From Acidobacteriota bacterium (GTDB lineage: Bacteria; Acidobacteriota; Terriglobia; Bryobacterales; Bryobacteraceae), in NCBI GenBank assembly GCA_017307505.1, contig JAFKEE010000061.1, positions 1 through 64,000 of the forward strand: 64,000 nucleotides of DNA, read 5' to 3'. This document shows, one piece after another, positions 36,198-45,193 of the stretch (positions are counted from its first letter, which is position 1; each line of letters starts with the position of its first letter). The notes beneath the pieces are model-generated. The model ran no database searches. It was not told the DNA's origin and was given only the letters and a program-made list of their open reading frames with translations. Position numbers and translations under genes: made by a program.

Positions 36198-37463
36198 CTA
36201 CCAGGAGTCGCGATTTGAGATCGTCACGCGGTAGTAAGGCTTCTCTTTTTCCGCCGGATCCATGGTGAAATTCTCAGTCGATTTCGAGGAATCGTAGCCA
36301 CGCCACAACCACGTGAGCGACTCCGGCAGGTCCAGCGAAGACTGCGACGAATTGTGCGCCGCGTGGCCGAAACGGAAGTGATAGTCGTATTCCCGCATTT
36401 TCAATGAATTCGCCAGTTCAATATTCTGCAGCGGCCACGACCCGTGGTTGTTCTCGAGATCGTCCGCCCCATCGCTCATCCAGACCCGGATGTTGCGCTT
36501 CTCTTCTTTCCGAACCTTGAACGGATAGACGTTCCCGCCCTCCAGCTTCTCCTGCGGCCGCCATTGGATTGACGTATAGCTGCCGATGGTCGAATGCACA
36601 CGGGCGAACTTCCCGGGCATAAACCAAGCCACGTTGAAGGAACAGATCCCACCGGAGGACTCCCCCCCGATGCCGCGGCTGTAGCCGTCCTGACGCAACT
36701 TGTAGAGCTTCTCCACTTCCGGCAGCACCTCTTCCATCAGAAAGCGGGCGTAGAGGTCAGTCACCGTGTCGTACTCAATCGAACGCATCGCTTTCCCGTC
36801 AGGGGCAAAGCCCGGAGCGATCATCACATGCACCATCGGCGGGATCAGCTTCTGCGCCACCAGGTTCTCCGTCACCGTGAACAGCCGCATACGCGACAAA
36901 TCGCCGGCGATGAGAGTCTGCCCGTCCTGCCACACCATCATCGGGGCGGGCACGTTCGCATCGACACCCGGAGCCGCGTAGACCCACCAGTCCGCCTTCA
37001 TGCCGTTGTAGAGCTTGCTGACAATGGTGTGCTTCTCACTGAGCTTGCCCTGCGGGACGCCGCCCTTGGGATAGGAGTCCGGATTGTAGCCGGTAAGGTC
37101 AGAGCGCGCGCCCAGCGGCTTGCCGCCCGCGTAGTACTGATACGAGTGCGTGACGCCGGTCCGCATTTTCTCCAGCCGCATCCACAGATTCGAACCGCCA
37201 ATGCGCGCCATGCTGACCGCGGGCTGCCCGTCGATCGACACCGTCGCCGTGTCGTCCGATGCCGCCACGAACAGGAAATCCTGCCCCCAGACCGCCGTGC
37301 CGCCCTTGGCGGTGAGCGTCTTCGACACAAGATCCTGCAAACCAGGCGACGACGGACCCTTGCGCGCTGCTTCGATGAGCGCCTCCAACGGATGCGTCTG
37401 TGCGCTGGCGCACACCGTGAGCAGGCCGGCCACCACGAGGTGGTTCAGATTCAGGCGGATCAT
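36198..37463 (-). CDS. Secreted esterase-family alpha/beta hydrolase (enterochelin-esterase-like)
   Basis: A 421-residue exported hydrolase: signal peptide (LVVAGLLTVCASAQ), an N-terminal Ig/E-set domain at about 45-135 (FLFVAASDDTATVSIDGQPA), then the hydrolase domain. The nucleophile elbow is GIGGESSGGIC, with Ser as GxSxG, and a candidate His lies in FRFGHAAHN. The start ATG overlaps the ankyrin gene stop by three bases (ATGA), so the two are coupled. Possible substrates are feruloyl or other carbohydrate esters. Confidence 0.88.
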   Translation of the reverse strand: MIRLNLNHLVVAGLLTVCASAQTHPLEALIEAARKGPSSPGLQDLVSKTLTAKGGTAVWGQDFLFVAASDDTATVSIDGQPAVSMARIGGSNLWMRLEKMRTGVTHSYQYYAGGKPLGARSDLTGYNPDSYPKGGVPQGKLSEKHTIVSKLYNGMKADWWVYAAPGVDANVPAPMMVWQDGQTLIAGDLSRMRLFTVTENLVAQKLIPPMVHVMIAPGFAPDGKAMRSIEYDTVTDLYARFLMEEVLPEVEKLYKLRQDGYSRGIGGESSGGICSFNVAWFMPGKFARVHSTIGSYTSIQWRPQEKLEGGNVYPFKVRKEEKRNIRVWMSDGADDLENNHGSWPLQNIELANSLKMREYDYHFRFGHAAHNSSQSSLDLPESLTWLWRGYDSSKSTENFTMDPAEKEKPYYRVTISNRDSW

Positions 37464-38332
37464 TTTTCTGTCTTGGACTCCTGTTGGGAATTTGCGGACT
37501 TCTGTTGCTCGAGAAAGGCAACCATCTCTTTGGCCCGGCGGCGGCGCGCATAGTCGAGGGCGGTCTGGCCCCGGTTGTCCCTGGCCGTTAGATCGGCCCC
37601 TGCCGCAGCCAGAGCTTTCACGCCCGGCAGGCAGTTCTGGCTCGCCGCGGCCAGCAGCGGCGTCATGCCCAGTGTGCCTTTCGGATTCAGTTCGACGTGC
37701 GCCGACAGCAGCAGTTCCAGCACCGGCATCTGGCAGGATCTTGCGGCGAGATAGATGGGACGGGCATGCGCCGTGCCCTCCACCTCAGCATTCGCGCCGG
37801 CAGCCAGCAGCGCCGCGGCAGTCTCTTTGTGCGCACTCTGGACCGCCAGCCAAAACGGCGTAATACCGGCCTTCGATTTCGCATCCACTTCCGCGTGATG
37901 CTCCAACAGCAGGCGGACGATCTCCACGCGGCCGTCCGCGGCGGCATAGTGCAGGGCCGTTTGTCCGCGCCGGGTCTCGCGCTCGTCCACCGGCACCTTC
38001 TTCTCCAGCACCAGCTTCACGGCATCCAGGCGTCCTGACGCGACCGCCGCATGCAGCAGGGTCTCTCCGTTCCAGCGCCGCGCGCCCGTATTTGCGCCGG
38101 AAGAGAGCAGCAGCTTCATCAGAGGCAGGCTGCCCTTGCGGGCCGATAACAAGAGCGGAGTCTCGCCATCGTCGCCTGTCTGATTGACATCCGCGCCCGC
38201 TTTCAGCAAAGTAGCCGCCGCTTTCACATCCCCTTCGGCGCACGCCTTGATGAGTGAGTCTGCCTTTGGATCGGCCGCGAACAGCATCCCCGCGACGAGG
38301 GCGAAAAAACCTACACAAATGTGGGTTACCAA
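37460..38332 (-). CDS. Exported ankyrin-repeat protein
   Basis: A 290-residue protein with a signal peptide (ICVGFFALVAGMLFAADP) and about seven ankyrin repeats from residue 27 to 275 (AATLLKAGADVNQTGDDGETPLLL, RRGQTALHYAAADGRVEIVRLLLEHHAEVDAKS, DNRGQTALDYARRRRAKEMV). The start is TTG. It ends in the esterase gene start (ATGA overlap). A periplasmic binding or protective partner for the esterase is possible. Confidence 0.88.
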   Translation of the reverse strand: MVTHICVGFFALVAGMLFAADPKADSLIKACAEGDVKAAATLLKAGADVNQTGDDGETPLLLSARKGSLPLMKLLLSSGANTGARRWNGETLLHAAVASGRLDAVKLVLEKKVPVDERETRRGQTALHYAAADGRVEIVRLLLEHHAEVDAKSKAGITPFWLAVQSAHKETAAALLAAGANAEVEGTAHARPIYLAARSCQMPVLELLLSAHVELNPKGTLGMTPLLAAASQNCLPGVKALAAAGADLTARDNRGQTALDYARRRRAKEMVAFLEQQKSANSQQESKTEK

Positions 38333-38365
38333 GACTGGTCAATCTTATACCATACTGAAAGGGAA

Positions 38366-40771
38366 ATGAACCGAATCGCGGGAGGGGCTGCCGCCGCGTT
38401 CACCGTCCTGGCTGCCGGTGCACGTCTGGCCTGGCCGGCTGCGGAACCTCCGGAGCAGGAAAAAGCCTTTCAGGAACAGGTGCGCCCGTACCTGAAGCAG
38501 TACTGCGCCGGTTGTCACAACGGCCGGATGAAGACCGCCGGCATCTCCGTGGATGGGTTCACCGACGCCGCTTCCATCGCTGCTCACAACGGCGAGTGGG
38601 AGAAGATTCTGCGGAAGCTCCGTACCGGAGAGATGCCGCCCACCGGACTGCCGCGCGCTCCTCAGGAGCGAACAGACTCGCTGGTCACCTGGCTGGGCGC
38701 CGAACTCGACCGTGCCGCCGAGCGCAATCCCGATCCCGGCAGGGTCACCGTCCATCGCCTCAATCGCGCGGAGTATAACAACGCGATTCGTGATTTACTC
38801 GCCCTCGATTTCCGGCCAGCCGACGATTTTCCGGCAGACGATTCTGGCTATGGCTTCGACAACATTGCCGATGTTCTTTCGCTCCCGCCGGTGCTGATGG
38901 AGAAGTATCTGCGCGCCGCGGGCAAGGTGAGCCGCGAGGCCCTCGGCCGCGTCAAATACGAGCCGGTCCTGGATCGATTGAGCGCTCCACGCGACGTGCC
39001 CCAGGATGGCATCATCAGCGACGACGCGCCCGTGAGCTCCCGGGGCGGCATGGAAGTCGAACACAGATTCCCGGTCGACGCCGAGTATCTGTTCCGTCTG
39101 CGCGTGCGCGGTACGCCCGACGCCCAGGCGCCCGATTTTCTCGACATTCGCCTGGACGGCAAACTGCTGCAGCGGGTGGATATCAACTTCGCGGCCAACG
39201 ATGAAGACGAAGAACGGCGCCGCGTCGAGTTCCGTCTGCCCCTCACGGCCGGCCGCCACACTCTGCTGGCCACTTTTCTCCGCGACGATTCGAAGAACGA
39301 AACCGCTACGCTGGATTTCAATAAGAACGGCACGCCCCGCCGGAATCAGGTCGGCATCGATTGGGTGGAGATCGGCGGACCCTTCGAGGCCAGGCCCAAC
39401 CCCGATTCGCCGAGCCGGCGTGCGATCCTCACCTGCACCGCGGGGGCTGGCCGGACGGAAGACGCCTGCGCGGCCCGCATCCTGACACGGCTGGCGCGCC
39501 GTGCGTGGCGCCGCCCGGTGACTCCGGAAGAGTCAGCCAGGCTCATGAATTTCTACCGGATGGGCCGGCAGGACTCCGGCGAATACGAAGGTGGCCTGGA
39601 GTTGGGCCTGAAGGCCATCCTGGTTTCGCCCAACTTTCTTTTCCGTGTGGAACAGGATCCGGCCACGGCCAAGCCCGGATCCACGTATGCCCTCAGCAGC
39701 CTCGACCTGGCTTCGCGCCTCTCGTTCTTCCTGTGGAGCAGCATCCCCGATGAGACGCTGCTGGCCCTGGGTGAGCGCGGGGCATTGAGCAAGCCCGAGG
39801 TCTTCGAGGCCCAGGTGCGCCGCATGCTGAAAGATCCCAAGGCGCACGCCCTCACGGAGAACTTCGCCGGCCAGTGGCTGCACCTGCGGAACCTCGCCGC
39901 CATGAAACCCGACCCCGAGAAGTTCCCGGGCTTCAACCAGGGCCTGCGCGCGGACATGGCCCGGGAGACTGAACTGTTCTTCGAGGCGCTGTTCCAGTCG
40001 GACGCAAGCGTGGTCGATTTTCTCGACGCCCCCTTCACCTTCCTCAACGAACGTCTGGCGAAATTCTATGGAATCCCGAACGTCGAAGGCCGCAAGTTTC
40101 GCCGGGTGGAGTTGACCGACGGCAGCCGCGGCGGGGTTTTGACCATGGCCAGCGTGCTCACCGTCACTTCCTACCCCACCCGCACTTCGCCGGTGATCCG
40201 CGGCAAATGGGTGCTGGAGAATCTGCTGGGGGCTCCGCCGCCTCCGCCGCCGCCCGATGTGCCGCCCCTGCAGGAGGCCGGCCTGGGCAAGACCGTCTCC
40301 ATGCGTCAGCAACTCGAACAGCACCGCGCGAATCCTTCGTGCGCCGCCTGCCACGCGAAGATGGACCCCATCGGCTTCGCCCTGGAAAACTACGACGCCA
40401 TTGGCCACTACCGCACCAAGGACGGTGGTTTCGCCATCGACTCCAGCGGCCGGCTTCCTTCCGGTTCGTCTTTCAACAACGCCGCGGAGTTGAAGAAGAT
40501 CCTCCGCGACAACCCGCAGGAGTTCGTGCTTTGTTTCACCGAGAAACTCCTGACTTATGCCCTCGGCCGCGGCGTGGAACGAACCGACAAGCCGCTCATC
40601 CGCGCCATCGCGCGAGATGCGGCCAAGAGCAACTACCAGATCTCCTCCATAGTGCTCGGCATTACCAACAGCGCGCCATTCCGGATGAGGCGCGCGGCGC
40701 AGATTACGAGCCAGAGCCCGCAACGTCCGGTGAAACCGGTTTCCAAGGAAAAATCCAATGCTGCTGAGTAA
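38366..40771 (+). CDS. DUF1592-type cytochrome protein (DUF1587/1592/1588/1585 domains)
   Basis: An 801-residue secreted protein. A heme motif CAGCH (Cys47, Cys50, His51) is followed by RTGEMPPTGLPRAPQERTDSLVTWL, typical of cytochrome modules of this family. Then come DUF1587 (VTVHRLNRAEYNNAIRDLLALD), a carbohydrate-binding-like beta domain (about 225-340), DUF1595/1592 (YALSSLDLASRLSFFLWSSIPDETLL), DUF1588 (SVLTVTSYPTRTSPVIRGKWVLENLL) and DUF1585 near the end. SCAACHAKMDPIGFALENYD carries a second CxxCH. A GGG-containing site precedes the ATG. It overlaps the DUF1552 gene by 14 bp. Confidence 0.93.
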   Translation: MNRIAGGAAAAFTVLAAGARLAWPAAEPPEQEKAFQEQVRPYLKQYCAGCHNGRMKTAGISVDGFTDAASIAAHNGEWEKILRKLRTGEMPPTGLPRAPQERTDSLVTWLGAELDRAAERNPDPGRVTVHRLNRAEYNNAIRDLLALDFRPADDFPADDSGYGFDNIADVLSLPPVLMEKYLRAAGKVSREALGRVKYEPVLDRLSAPRDVPQDGIISDDAPVSSRGGMEVEHRFPVDAEYLFRLRVRGTPDAQAPDFLDIRLDGKLLQRVDINFAANDEDEERRRVEFRLPLTAGRHTLLATFLRDDSKNETATLDFNKNGTPRRNQVGIDWVEIGGPFEARPNPDSPSRRAILTCTAGAGRTEDACAARILTRLARRAWRRPVTPEESARLMNFYRMGRQDSGEYEGGLELGLKAILVSPNFLFRVEQDPATAKPGSTYALSSLDLASRLSFFLWSSIPDETLLALGERGALSKPEVFEAQVRRMLKDPKAHALTENFAGQWLHLRNLAAMKPDPEKFPGFNQGLRADMARETELFFEALFQSDASVVDFLDAPFTFLNERLAKFYGIPNVEGRKFRRVELTDGSRGGVLTMASVLTVTSYPTRTSPVIRGKWVLENLLGAPPPPPPPDVPPLQEAGLGKTVSMRQQLEQHRANPSCAACHAKMDPIGFALENYDAIGHYRTKDGGFAIDSSGRLPSGSSFNNAAELKKILRDNPQEFVLCFTEKLLTYALGRGVERTDKPLIRAIARDAAKSNYQISSIVLGITNSAPFRMRRAAQITSQSPQRPVKPVSKEKSNAAE

Positions 40772-42128
40772 GAAGGCTCTTTCCCGCCGTACCCTGTTGC
40801 GCGGATTCGGATCCGCCCTGGCCCTGCCGGCCCTGGATGCCATGGTGCCGGCCCTGGCCCGCGGTGCGGCCAAAGCGTCGCCGCTGCGCATGGCGTTTGT
40901 CTATGTGCCCAACGGCATTGTCATGAAGCATTGGACCCCGGAGGCGGAAGGGCGCGACTTCGCCCTCACGGGTGCGTTGGAACCCTTCGCCGCGGTCCGC
41001 GAGCAGATCATGGTGCTCAGCGGCCTCACCCAGAACAACGGGCGGGCCCTGGGCGACGGTCCGGGCGATCATGCCCGCGCCGCCGCATCCTATCTCACCG
41101 GATTCCACCCTCGCAAAACGGAAGGCGCCGACATTCACAACGGCGTCTCAGTCGACCAGGTGGCGGCCCAGGCCATCGGCCAGGCCACCCGCTTCCCTTC
41201 CCTCGAACTGGGCCTGGAAGGCGGCGGCCTGGTAGGCAACTGCGACAGCGGTTACAGCTGCGCGTATACGAATTCCATCTCCTGGCGCTCGGAACAAACG
41301 CCGCTGCCGCCCGAGTTGAACCCGCGCGCGGTCTTTGAACGCCTGTTCGGCGACGGCGAACTGCACGACCGCGCCACCCGCCTCAAACTGGCGAAACAGG
41401 ATCGCAGCCTGCTCGACTTCGTCCTGGAAGACGCATCCAAGCTCCGGCGCTCCCTCGGCGCCACCGATCAGCTCAAGCTCGACGAGTACCTGGGTTCAGT
41501 CCGCGAAATCGAACACCGCATCCAGATCGCGGAGAAGCAGGACTCCGAGAACCGCGACGAAAAGTCGAACGACCCCACCATGCCGAAGCCGGCGGGGGTC
41601 CCGGTGACCTTCGAGGAATACGCCCGCCTCATGTTCGATCTGATGACGGTGGCGTTCCAGACCGACAGCACCCGCATCGCCACCTATCTGGTCGCTCGCG
41701 AGGGCAGCAACCGCACCTACCGCTCCATCGGAGTTCCGGATGCCCACCACGGCATCTCGCACCACATGGGCAACCAGGAAAAGATCGACAAGCTCGCAAA
41801 GATCAACCGGCTGCACACGGAGCTCTTCGCCGGGTTCCTCAAGAAGCTGCAATCGCTGCCCGACGGCGACGGCACCATGCTTGACCACACCATGATCGTC
41901 TACGGCAGCGGGTTGAGCGATGGCAATGCCCATGCGCATGATGACCTGCCCCTGCTGCTGGCCGGCGGCGCGAACGGAGCGTTCAAGATGGGCCGCCACG
42001 TGAAATATCCCCAGGAGACGCCGCTGAATAATCTGTTCCTGTCGATGCTCGACACCGTGGGCGTCAAATCGGAATCGCTCGGAGACAGCACCGGCCGCCT
42101 GCCGCGGCTTACAGACCTCACTGCATAG
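40758..42128 (+). CDS. DUF1552 protein, Tat-exported
   Basis: A 456-residue protein with a twin-arginine leader (LSRRTLLRGFGSALALPALDAM). Family motifs are RMAFVYVPNGIVMKHWTP, DGPGDHARAAASYLTG and NSISWRSEQTPLPPELNPRAVFERLFG. It is always found with the DUF1592 cytochrome, as here, where the genes overlap by 14 bp. The two probably work together outside the cytoplasmic membrane; the reaction is not known. Confidence 0.93.
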   Translation: MLLSKKALSRRTLLRGFGSALALPALDAMVPALARGAAKASPLRMAFVYVPNGIVMKHWTPEAEGRDFALTGALEPFAAVREQIMVLSGLTQNNGRALGDGPGDHARAAASYLTGFHPRKTEGADIHNGVSVDQVAAQAIGQATRFPSLELGLEGGGLVGNCDSGYSCAYTNSISWRSEQTPLPPELNPRAVFERLFGDGELHDRATRLKLAKQDRSLLDFVLEDASKLRRSLGATDQLKLDEYLGSVREIEHRIQIAEKQDSENRDEKSNDPTMPKPAGVPVTFEEYARLMFDLMTVAFQTDSTRIATYLVAREGSNRTYRSIGVPDAHHGISHHMGNQEKIDKLAKINRLHTELFAGFLKKLQSLPDGDGTMLDHTMIVYGSGLSDGNAHAHDDLPLLLAGGANGAFKMGRHVKYPQETPLNNLFLSMLDTVGVKSESLGDSTGRLPRLTDLTA

Positions 42129-42161
42129 CAGGCCCGGCGCTCGCTACACTCAAAGGTCGTG

Positions 42162-43037
42162 ATGGACCGCCGTACGTTTCTTGGGACGGCTGCCGCGCTG
42201 CCCGCCTTCGCGGGCGGGGTGAGGATCCTCGACACCCACACGCACTTCTACGATCCCTCGCGCCCTCACGGCGTCCCCTGGCCCTCGACGGACAACCAGA
42301 CGCTCTACCGTCCGGTGCTGCCGCCCGAGTTTGAAAAGCTCACCGCTCCGCTCGGCGTAGCGGGGACCATCGTCGTCGAGGCCAGCCCCTGGCTGGAGGA
42401 CAATCAGTGGGTCTTCGACCTGGCCGCGCGCCACCCGGTCATCCGGGGCTTCGTCGGACACCTGGATCCGGGCCAACCCTCATTTGCAGCCAACCTCGAG
42501 CGCTTCCGCCGGAATAGCCTGTTCCTTGGCATCCGCCTCGGCGGGGCGGCTCTGGCCAAGGAGTCGAACAATCCGGCCTTCCTGCGGGACATGCAACGGC
42601 TGGCCGATGCCGGCCTCGAACTCGATGTCCTGGGCGGACCATCACCCTTTGCGGACACGGCCCGGCTCTCTGACCGCGTCCCCGGGCTACGCATCGTTCT
42701 CAACCATCTGCCCAACGATGCTCCGAAAGACTCCGCCGCCCTCTCCGCCCTCAGGGGCCGCCCGAACATCTACGGCAAGGTTTCCGGTGTGCTGCGAAGG
42801 GTGGATGGCCGCGTTCCGCTCGAGGCGGATTTCTACAGGGAATCCCTGGAAGAGCTCTGGGCGGCCTTCGGCGAGGATCGCCTTGTGTATGCCAGCAACT
42901 GGCCGGTAAGCAATCTGACCGCGCCTTATCCGCAGGTCCTCGGCATCGTGCAATCGTACTTCGCAGCCAAGGGCGCAGCGGCCAGCGCGAAGTTCTTCTG
43001 GAAGAACGCAGTCACCGCTTACCGCTGCCGGCCCTAG
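42162..43037 (+). CDS. Amidohydrolase-2 family metal-dependent hydrolase
   Basis: A 291-residue TIM-barrel hydrolase. DTHTHFYD gives the metal ligands His26 and His28; VASPWLEDN-like and NHLPNDAP segments and VYASNWPVSNL (late Asn/Asp region) fit the lactonase/decarboxylase branch. In VYASNWP the usual SDWP Asp is Asn, which may alter catalysis. The N terminus DRRTFLGTAAALPAFAGG resembles a Tat leader. A GTG three bases upstream is an alternative start. It follows the DUF1552 gene by 33 bp and may belong to that unit. Confidence 0.82.
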   Translation: MDRRTFLGTAAALPAFAGGVRILDTHTHFYDPSRPHGVPWPSTDNQTLYRPVLPPEFEKLTAPLGVAGTIVVEASPWLEDNQWVFDLAARHPVIRGFVGHLDPGQPSFAANLERFRRNSLFLGIRLGGAALAKESNNPAFLRDMQRLADAGLELDVLGGPSPFADTARLSDRVPGLRIVLNHLPNDAPKDSAALSALRGRPNIYGKVSGVLRRVDGRVPLEADFYRESLEELWAAFGEDRLVYASNWPVSNLTAPYPQVLGIVQSYFAAKGAAASAKFFWKNAVTAYRCRP

Positions 43038-43294
43038 TCCGGGAGAAGAACAGGAGAATCATAGACCCCCGGCTATGACGTGCAAATTGGGAGAACAAGT
43101 AAGATTGACCGGGCGGATTGCCCGATCCCGCAGCGGCCCGGTGGCCGATCCCAACCTCACTGGTGGTTTTCAGCCGGGGCGGCCGGCGGTTCGCATATCG
43201 AAAGTCGCACTGATTTCAACACTTAGAGAATGGCACCCGGCTTGCTCATAAAAAGGACGAAGCCTTCGAAGAGGCAATGGAAAGGTGGAAGAAA

Positions 43295-45085
43295 ATGAGT
43301 TCACTGTGGAGTCGGACAGCAACCCAGCGCAAAGGAGCAATTCTCTTCGCGCTGCTGGTCGCTCTGCCCGTGAGCTACGCCCAGGAACCGGCGGACACCG
43401 TCTCGGCGCCTCCCCCGGATGCACAGGATGCCGCCGCGCAGGCCGCTCCGCAGCTGTCCCGGCAGCAGCTGAGCAACCTCGTTGCGCCGGTCGCGCTTTA
43501 TCCCGACCCGCTGCTCAGCCAGGTGCTGGCGGCCAGCACCTACCCTCTCGAAATCGTCGAAGCGCATCAGTGGCTGGCGGACAACAAGAACCTGTCGGGT
43601 TCGCAGTTGATGGATGCGGCCAAGCAGCAGAACTGGGACCCCAGCGTCCAGGCGCTGGTCGCGTTCCCGGATGCGCTGGGCCTGCTGGCCAACGACATCC
43701 GCTGGACCACGGACCTCGGCAACGCGTTCCTTGCCCAGCAAGCCGATGTGATGAGCGCCGTTCAGGACCTGCGAGCCCGTGCCCGCGCGAACGGTAAGCT
43801 CACCAACACGCAGCAGCAGGTGGTGACCACCGAGACCCAGGATGGCCAGAGCGCCATCCAGATCATGCCGGCCGATCCCCAGGTCATCTACGTTCCTGTC
43901 TATCAACCCACCTACATCTGGGGACCGCCTGCGTACGGCTACTACCCCGACCTGTGGTACCCCAGCTGGTTCTCGTTCGGCTTCGGATGGGGCCCGGGCC
44001 TCTACATGAGCAGCTACTATCCGGCGTGGGGCGGCTGGGGCGGCTGGGGCTGGAACTGCGGCTGGTTTGGCCGCGGGCTCTACCTCAACTTCAGCTTCTT
44101 CAACCATTACGGCTACCGGGGCTATGACTACGGCCGCTACCGCGGCTTCTACGGCAGGGGCTATGCGGGCCGCGCCATGTGGGACCACAATCCCGGCCAC
44201 CGCTGGGGCGTCGCCTATCCGAACCGCTACGTAGCCAACCGCTTTAATGGCGGCGGCTACTCGGGCGGCAGATCGTTCAGCCGCGGACCCTCCAGCGGCT
44301 ACCGCTACGACTCACCGCGCAACATGGGCGGTTCGCAGTTCAACCGCAATGGCAGCAGCGGCGGCTGGAGATCGTCCGGCGACGGCTATCGCGGAACCGG
44401 TGGACGCGAGAACGCCACGGCCCGGGGTTCTGCGGGCAACGGCGGCTGGCGCAGCTTCGGCGACAGCAATCGTTCGCAGCAGGGTGGACGTTCCAACTTC
44501 GGCGCGAACAGCCGCGGGTACACGGGTTCTCCGCGCACGTCATCGCCCAACACCTCCAACTTCGCCGGTCGCGGCGGCGCCGAAATGCAGAGCGGCCGCG
44601 GCTTCAGCTCTTCTCAGGGTTCCTGGAGCACGCGGTCCAATGAACGCTCGGGCGGCTCCAGCTACTCGGCCCCGCGCAGCGGAGGCAACGCCGGCGGCGG
44701 TTTCTCGTCGCCCAGGTCTTACTCTTCGCCCAGATCGGGCTTCTCCTCCGGATCCTCTTCCGGTTCGTTTGCCAGCCCGCGCGGCAGCTTCGGCAACGGC
44801 GGCGGCGGCTTCTCCGCTCCGAGGTCTTACTCGGCGCCCAGCCGCGGCTTCTCATCGCCTTCTCCGTCTGGCAGCTCCCGCGGCTTCGGCGGCGGTGGTG
44901 GCTTCTCAGCCCCCAGCCGCGGCTTCGGCGGTGGCGGCGGCTTCTCCGGCGGCGGCCGCTCTTCGGGCGGCTTCTCCGGTGGTGGACGCTCGGGCGGGTT
45001 CTCCGGAGGCGGAGGCCGTTCGGGCGGATTCTCCGGCGGCGGCCGTTCCGGTGGCGGTGGTGGTGGCGGCCATCGCGGACGGTAG
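43295..45085 (+). CDS. DUF3300 protein with long Gly/Ser-rich tail
   Basis: A 596-residue exported protein. After the signal peptide (ILFALLVALPVSYAQ), residues about 55-225 are DUF3300 (LVAPVALYPDPLLSQVLAAS, WDPSVQALVAFPDALGLL, IQIMPADPQVIYVPVYQPTYI). A Tyr/Trp/Gly-rich stretch follows, then about 290 residues of low-complexity repeats (SSPRSYS, GGGGFSAPSRGF, SGGGRSGGFS). The ATG at 43295 has GGTGG six bases upstream; 43277 is the alternative. Probably a surface or envelope protein, possibly structural. Confidence 0.85.
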   Translation: MSSLWSRTATQRKGAILFALLVALPVSYAQEPADTVSAPPPDAQDAAAQAAPQLSRQQLSNLVAPVALYPDPLLSQVLAASTYPLEIVEAHQWLADNKNLSGSQLMDAAKQQNWDPSVQALVAFPDALGLLANDIRWTTDLGNAFLAQQADVMSAVQDLRARARANGKLTNTQQQVVTTETQDGQSAIQIMPADPQVIYVPVYQPTYIWGPPAYGYYPDLWYPSWFSFGFGWGPGLYMSSYYPAWGGWGGWGWNCGWFGRGLYLNFSFFNHYGYRGYDYGRYRGFYGRGYAGRAMWDHNPGHRWGVAYPNRYVANRFNGGGYSGGRSFSRGPSSGYRYDSPRNMGGSQFNRNGSSGGWRSSGDGYRGTGGRENATARGSAGNGGWRSFGDSNRSQQGGRSNFGANSRGYTGSPRTSSPNTSNFAGRGGAEMQSGRGFSSSQGSWSTRSNERSGGSSYSAPRSGGNAGGGFSSPRSYSSPRSGFSSGSSSGSFASPRGSFGNGGGGFSAPRSYSAPSRGFSSPSPSGSSRGFGGGGGFSAPSRGFGGGGGFSGGGRSSGGFSGGGRSGGFSGGGGRSGGFSGGGRSGGGGGGGHRGR

Positions 45086-45131
45086 ACTCACCCGCTCAGC
45101 CAGCGGCAAAAAACGACAGATCAAACACGAG

Positions 45132-45155
45132 TCCCGCCGGAGTGATCCGGCGGGA
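45132..45155. terminator. Terminator hairpin between the DUF3300 gene and pheT
   Basis: TCCCGCCGGA (45132-45141) pairs perfectly with TCCGGCGGGA (45146-45155) across a GTGA tetraloop, in the gap between convergent genes. The following bases (TTCGCATTTCC) are only moderately T-rich. Confidence 0.7.
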
Positions 45156-45193
45156 TTCGCATTTCCAGCTCTGTTTCGAAGGACTGCCCCGCC

